DNA of 5,864 bases, taken from positions 1-5,864 of the forward strand of contig CAKVNP010000148.1 of NCBI GenBank assembly GCA_934777095.1, written 5' to 3'. The position numbers and the translations under genes are program-made. This document shows positions 5,276-5,864 of the stretch, one piece after another (within the stretch, counting starts at the first letter, position 1; each line of letters opens with the position of its first letter). Source of the DNA: an uncultured Clostridium sp. Its GTDB lineage: Bacteria; Bacillota; Clostridia; Clostridiales; Clostridiaceae. The notes beneath the pieces were generated by a model, which was not told the DNA's origin, did not search any database, and saw only the letters and a program-made list of their open reading frames with translations.

Positions 5276-5632
5276 ATTCCGCCAATCATATTTGCCATCA
5301 GGCAGTTCAATTTTCTTTCCATTGATAATTACCGTATCATTATCTTCCCAGCTTATCTCGCCATTACGAGTTTTATAGGCCCAATAGATATTTTTAGTCT
5401 TTTTATCAGTTGTAACCAGTTCTCCTCTGACAGCATAATCAACTGTAGCTCCACCATTGCATAAATACGTCCTTACAGTATATTTTCCATCAAAAGAGAT
5501 AGACTCACTGATAAGTTCCCCCTCTGGGAGCCTAGACATGCTATAAAACAAGTTATAAACTATAACAATACCTACAACTGCAATTACTGATATTACTACA
5601 GATATAATTCCTATGACTTTCTTTTTGCCCAT
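5270..5632 (-). CDS. Small single-pass membrane protein, DUF5412-like
   Basis: The 120-residue protein has a short positively charged N-terminus (MGKKK) and one hydrophobic segment at about 6-30, with no lipobox cysteine or clear signal-peptidase site. It is likely anchored with its C-terminal domain outside. The extracytoplasmic part has LPEGELISESISFDGKYTVR at 35-54, NGGATVDYAVRGEL at 59-72, KNIYWAYKT at 80-88 and WEDNDTVIINGKKIELPDG at 95-113. This is the pattern I associate with the DUF5412 family of unknown function. The length looks complete. The start at 5632 has AAAGGAGAGG just upstream with a short spacer. It starts 15 nt after the upstream stop, so it is co-transcribed. The last few codons abut the plus-strand fragment. 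Confidence 0.8.
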   Translation of the reverse strand: MGKKKVIGIISVVISVIAVVGIVIVYNLFYSMSRLPEGELISESISFDGKYTVRTYLCNGGATVDYAVRGELVTTDKKTKNIYWAYKTRNGEISWEDNDTVIINGKKIELPDGKYDWRNK

Positions 5633-5647
5633 ACATACCTCTCCTTT

Positions 5648-5864
5648 TTACTTTCTTACTATAAATCCCTTTTCAGGAGCCCATTCACATTCTCCATTAA
5701 TATAAAATTTATTATTACACACCTCATTTCCATCTCCCAATGTTTTCGTTCTTTCAAAGCCACATTTTAAATAATGAGAAGTAAGATAATCCATTCTACA
5801 TAATGATGGCAGCATTTCACTTACGCCAAATTTATCACATAATTTTTTTATGCCACATTCATAT
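5648..5864 (-). CDS. L-2-amino-thiazoline-4-carboxylic acid hydrolase-like protein, C-terminal part (cut by window edge)
   Basis: I translated 71 C-terminal residues by hand; the start lies beyond the window. The segment has the family-like spacing of cysteines and acids: ECGIKKLCDKFGVSEMLPSLC at 2-22, then RMDYL, followed by GFERTKTLGDGNEVCNNKF at 35-53, corresponding to the RT-x-T-x-x-x-G-x-x-C-x-F block of ATC hydrolase-like proteins (PF14196 as I recall it). The name comes from an enzyme of cysteine-precursor metabolism in Pseudomonas. Most clostridial members are uncharacterised and the substrate may differ. The protein extends past that block with INGECEWAPEKGFIVRK. It is the upstream partner of the DUF5412-like gene, 15 nt away. 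Confidence 0.6.
   Translation of the reverse strand, partial: YECGIKKLCDKFGVSEMLPSLCRMDYLTSHYLKCGFERTKTLGDGNEVCNNKFYINGECEWAPEKGFIVRK

Noticed and set aside
5198..5464. Plus-strand open frame of 88 codons starting at a TTG
   Set aside because: Most of it is antisense to the DUF5412-like gene. The neighbouring frame from ATG 5208 has the better motif, so this is a shadow.

Overview
The window is AT-rich (roughly 30% G+C by eye), with strong purine-rich Shine-Dalgarno sequences, AT-rich intergenic gaps and clostridial-looking protein families. It most likely comes from a Clostridium or close relative (Firmicutes) chromosome. Almost every gene reads on the minus strand. I see no RNA genes, CRISPR array, integrase, transposase or complete insertion sequence.

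Layout, in the direction of transcription from right to left. At 5864-5648 is the C-terminus of an L-2-amino-thiazoline-4-carboxylic acid hydrolase-like protein, followed 15 nt later by a small single-pass membrane protein of the DUF5412 type (5632-5270). Behind that, on the plus strand, is what looks like the first ~20 codons of a cysteine-peptidase-like gene (5208 onward) with its own promoter-like sequence and ribosome binding site. Its 3' part is gone, and its frame runs into the 3' end of the DUF5412 gene. Next come a VOC/glyoxalase-fold protein (4984-4568) and an AAA/ABC-type ATPase pseudogene (4513-3941) with both an in-frame internal deletion and a nonsense codon. Then come a YbaK-type Cys-tRNA(Pro) deacylase (3894-3424), the 3' third of a nucleoside phosphorylase gene (3384-3097), an alpha/beta hydrolase (3068-2376) and an apparently C-terminally shortened prenyltransferase/squalene-oxidase-repeat-like protein (2328-1831). 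A strong intrinsic terminator (1743-1790) closes that block. A second unit starts from an extended -10 promoter at about 1709-1734 and carries two unrelated-looking GNAT acetyltransferases (1676-1233 and 1177-731). A third unit starts from a promoter-like sequence at 595-622 with a dyad over its spacer. It carries the 3' portion of a thioredoxin-type arsenate reductase gene (arsC, about 608-345) and the 5' half of a 3-methyladenine DNA glycosylase gene (315-1, cut by the window edge).

The genes do not form one pathway. They are small accessory enzymes typical of clostridial genomes (two acetyltransferases, a hydrolase, a VOC protein, a tRNA-editing enzyme and a base-excision glycosylase). The notable property of the region is decay. 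Five of the twelve gene-like units appear broken: arsC and the nucleoside phosphorylase have lost their 5' ends, the repeat protein and the plus-strand fragment have lost their 3' ends, and the ATPase has lost its middle and gained a stop. Intact genes with good ribosome binding sites sit between them. I found no convincing novel multi-gene system. The most informative oddities are the breakpoints themselves.
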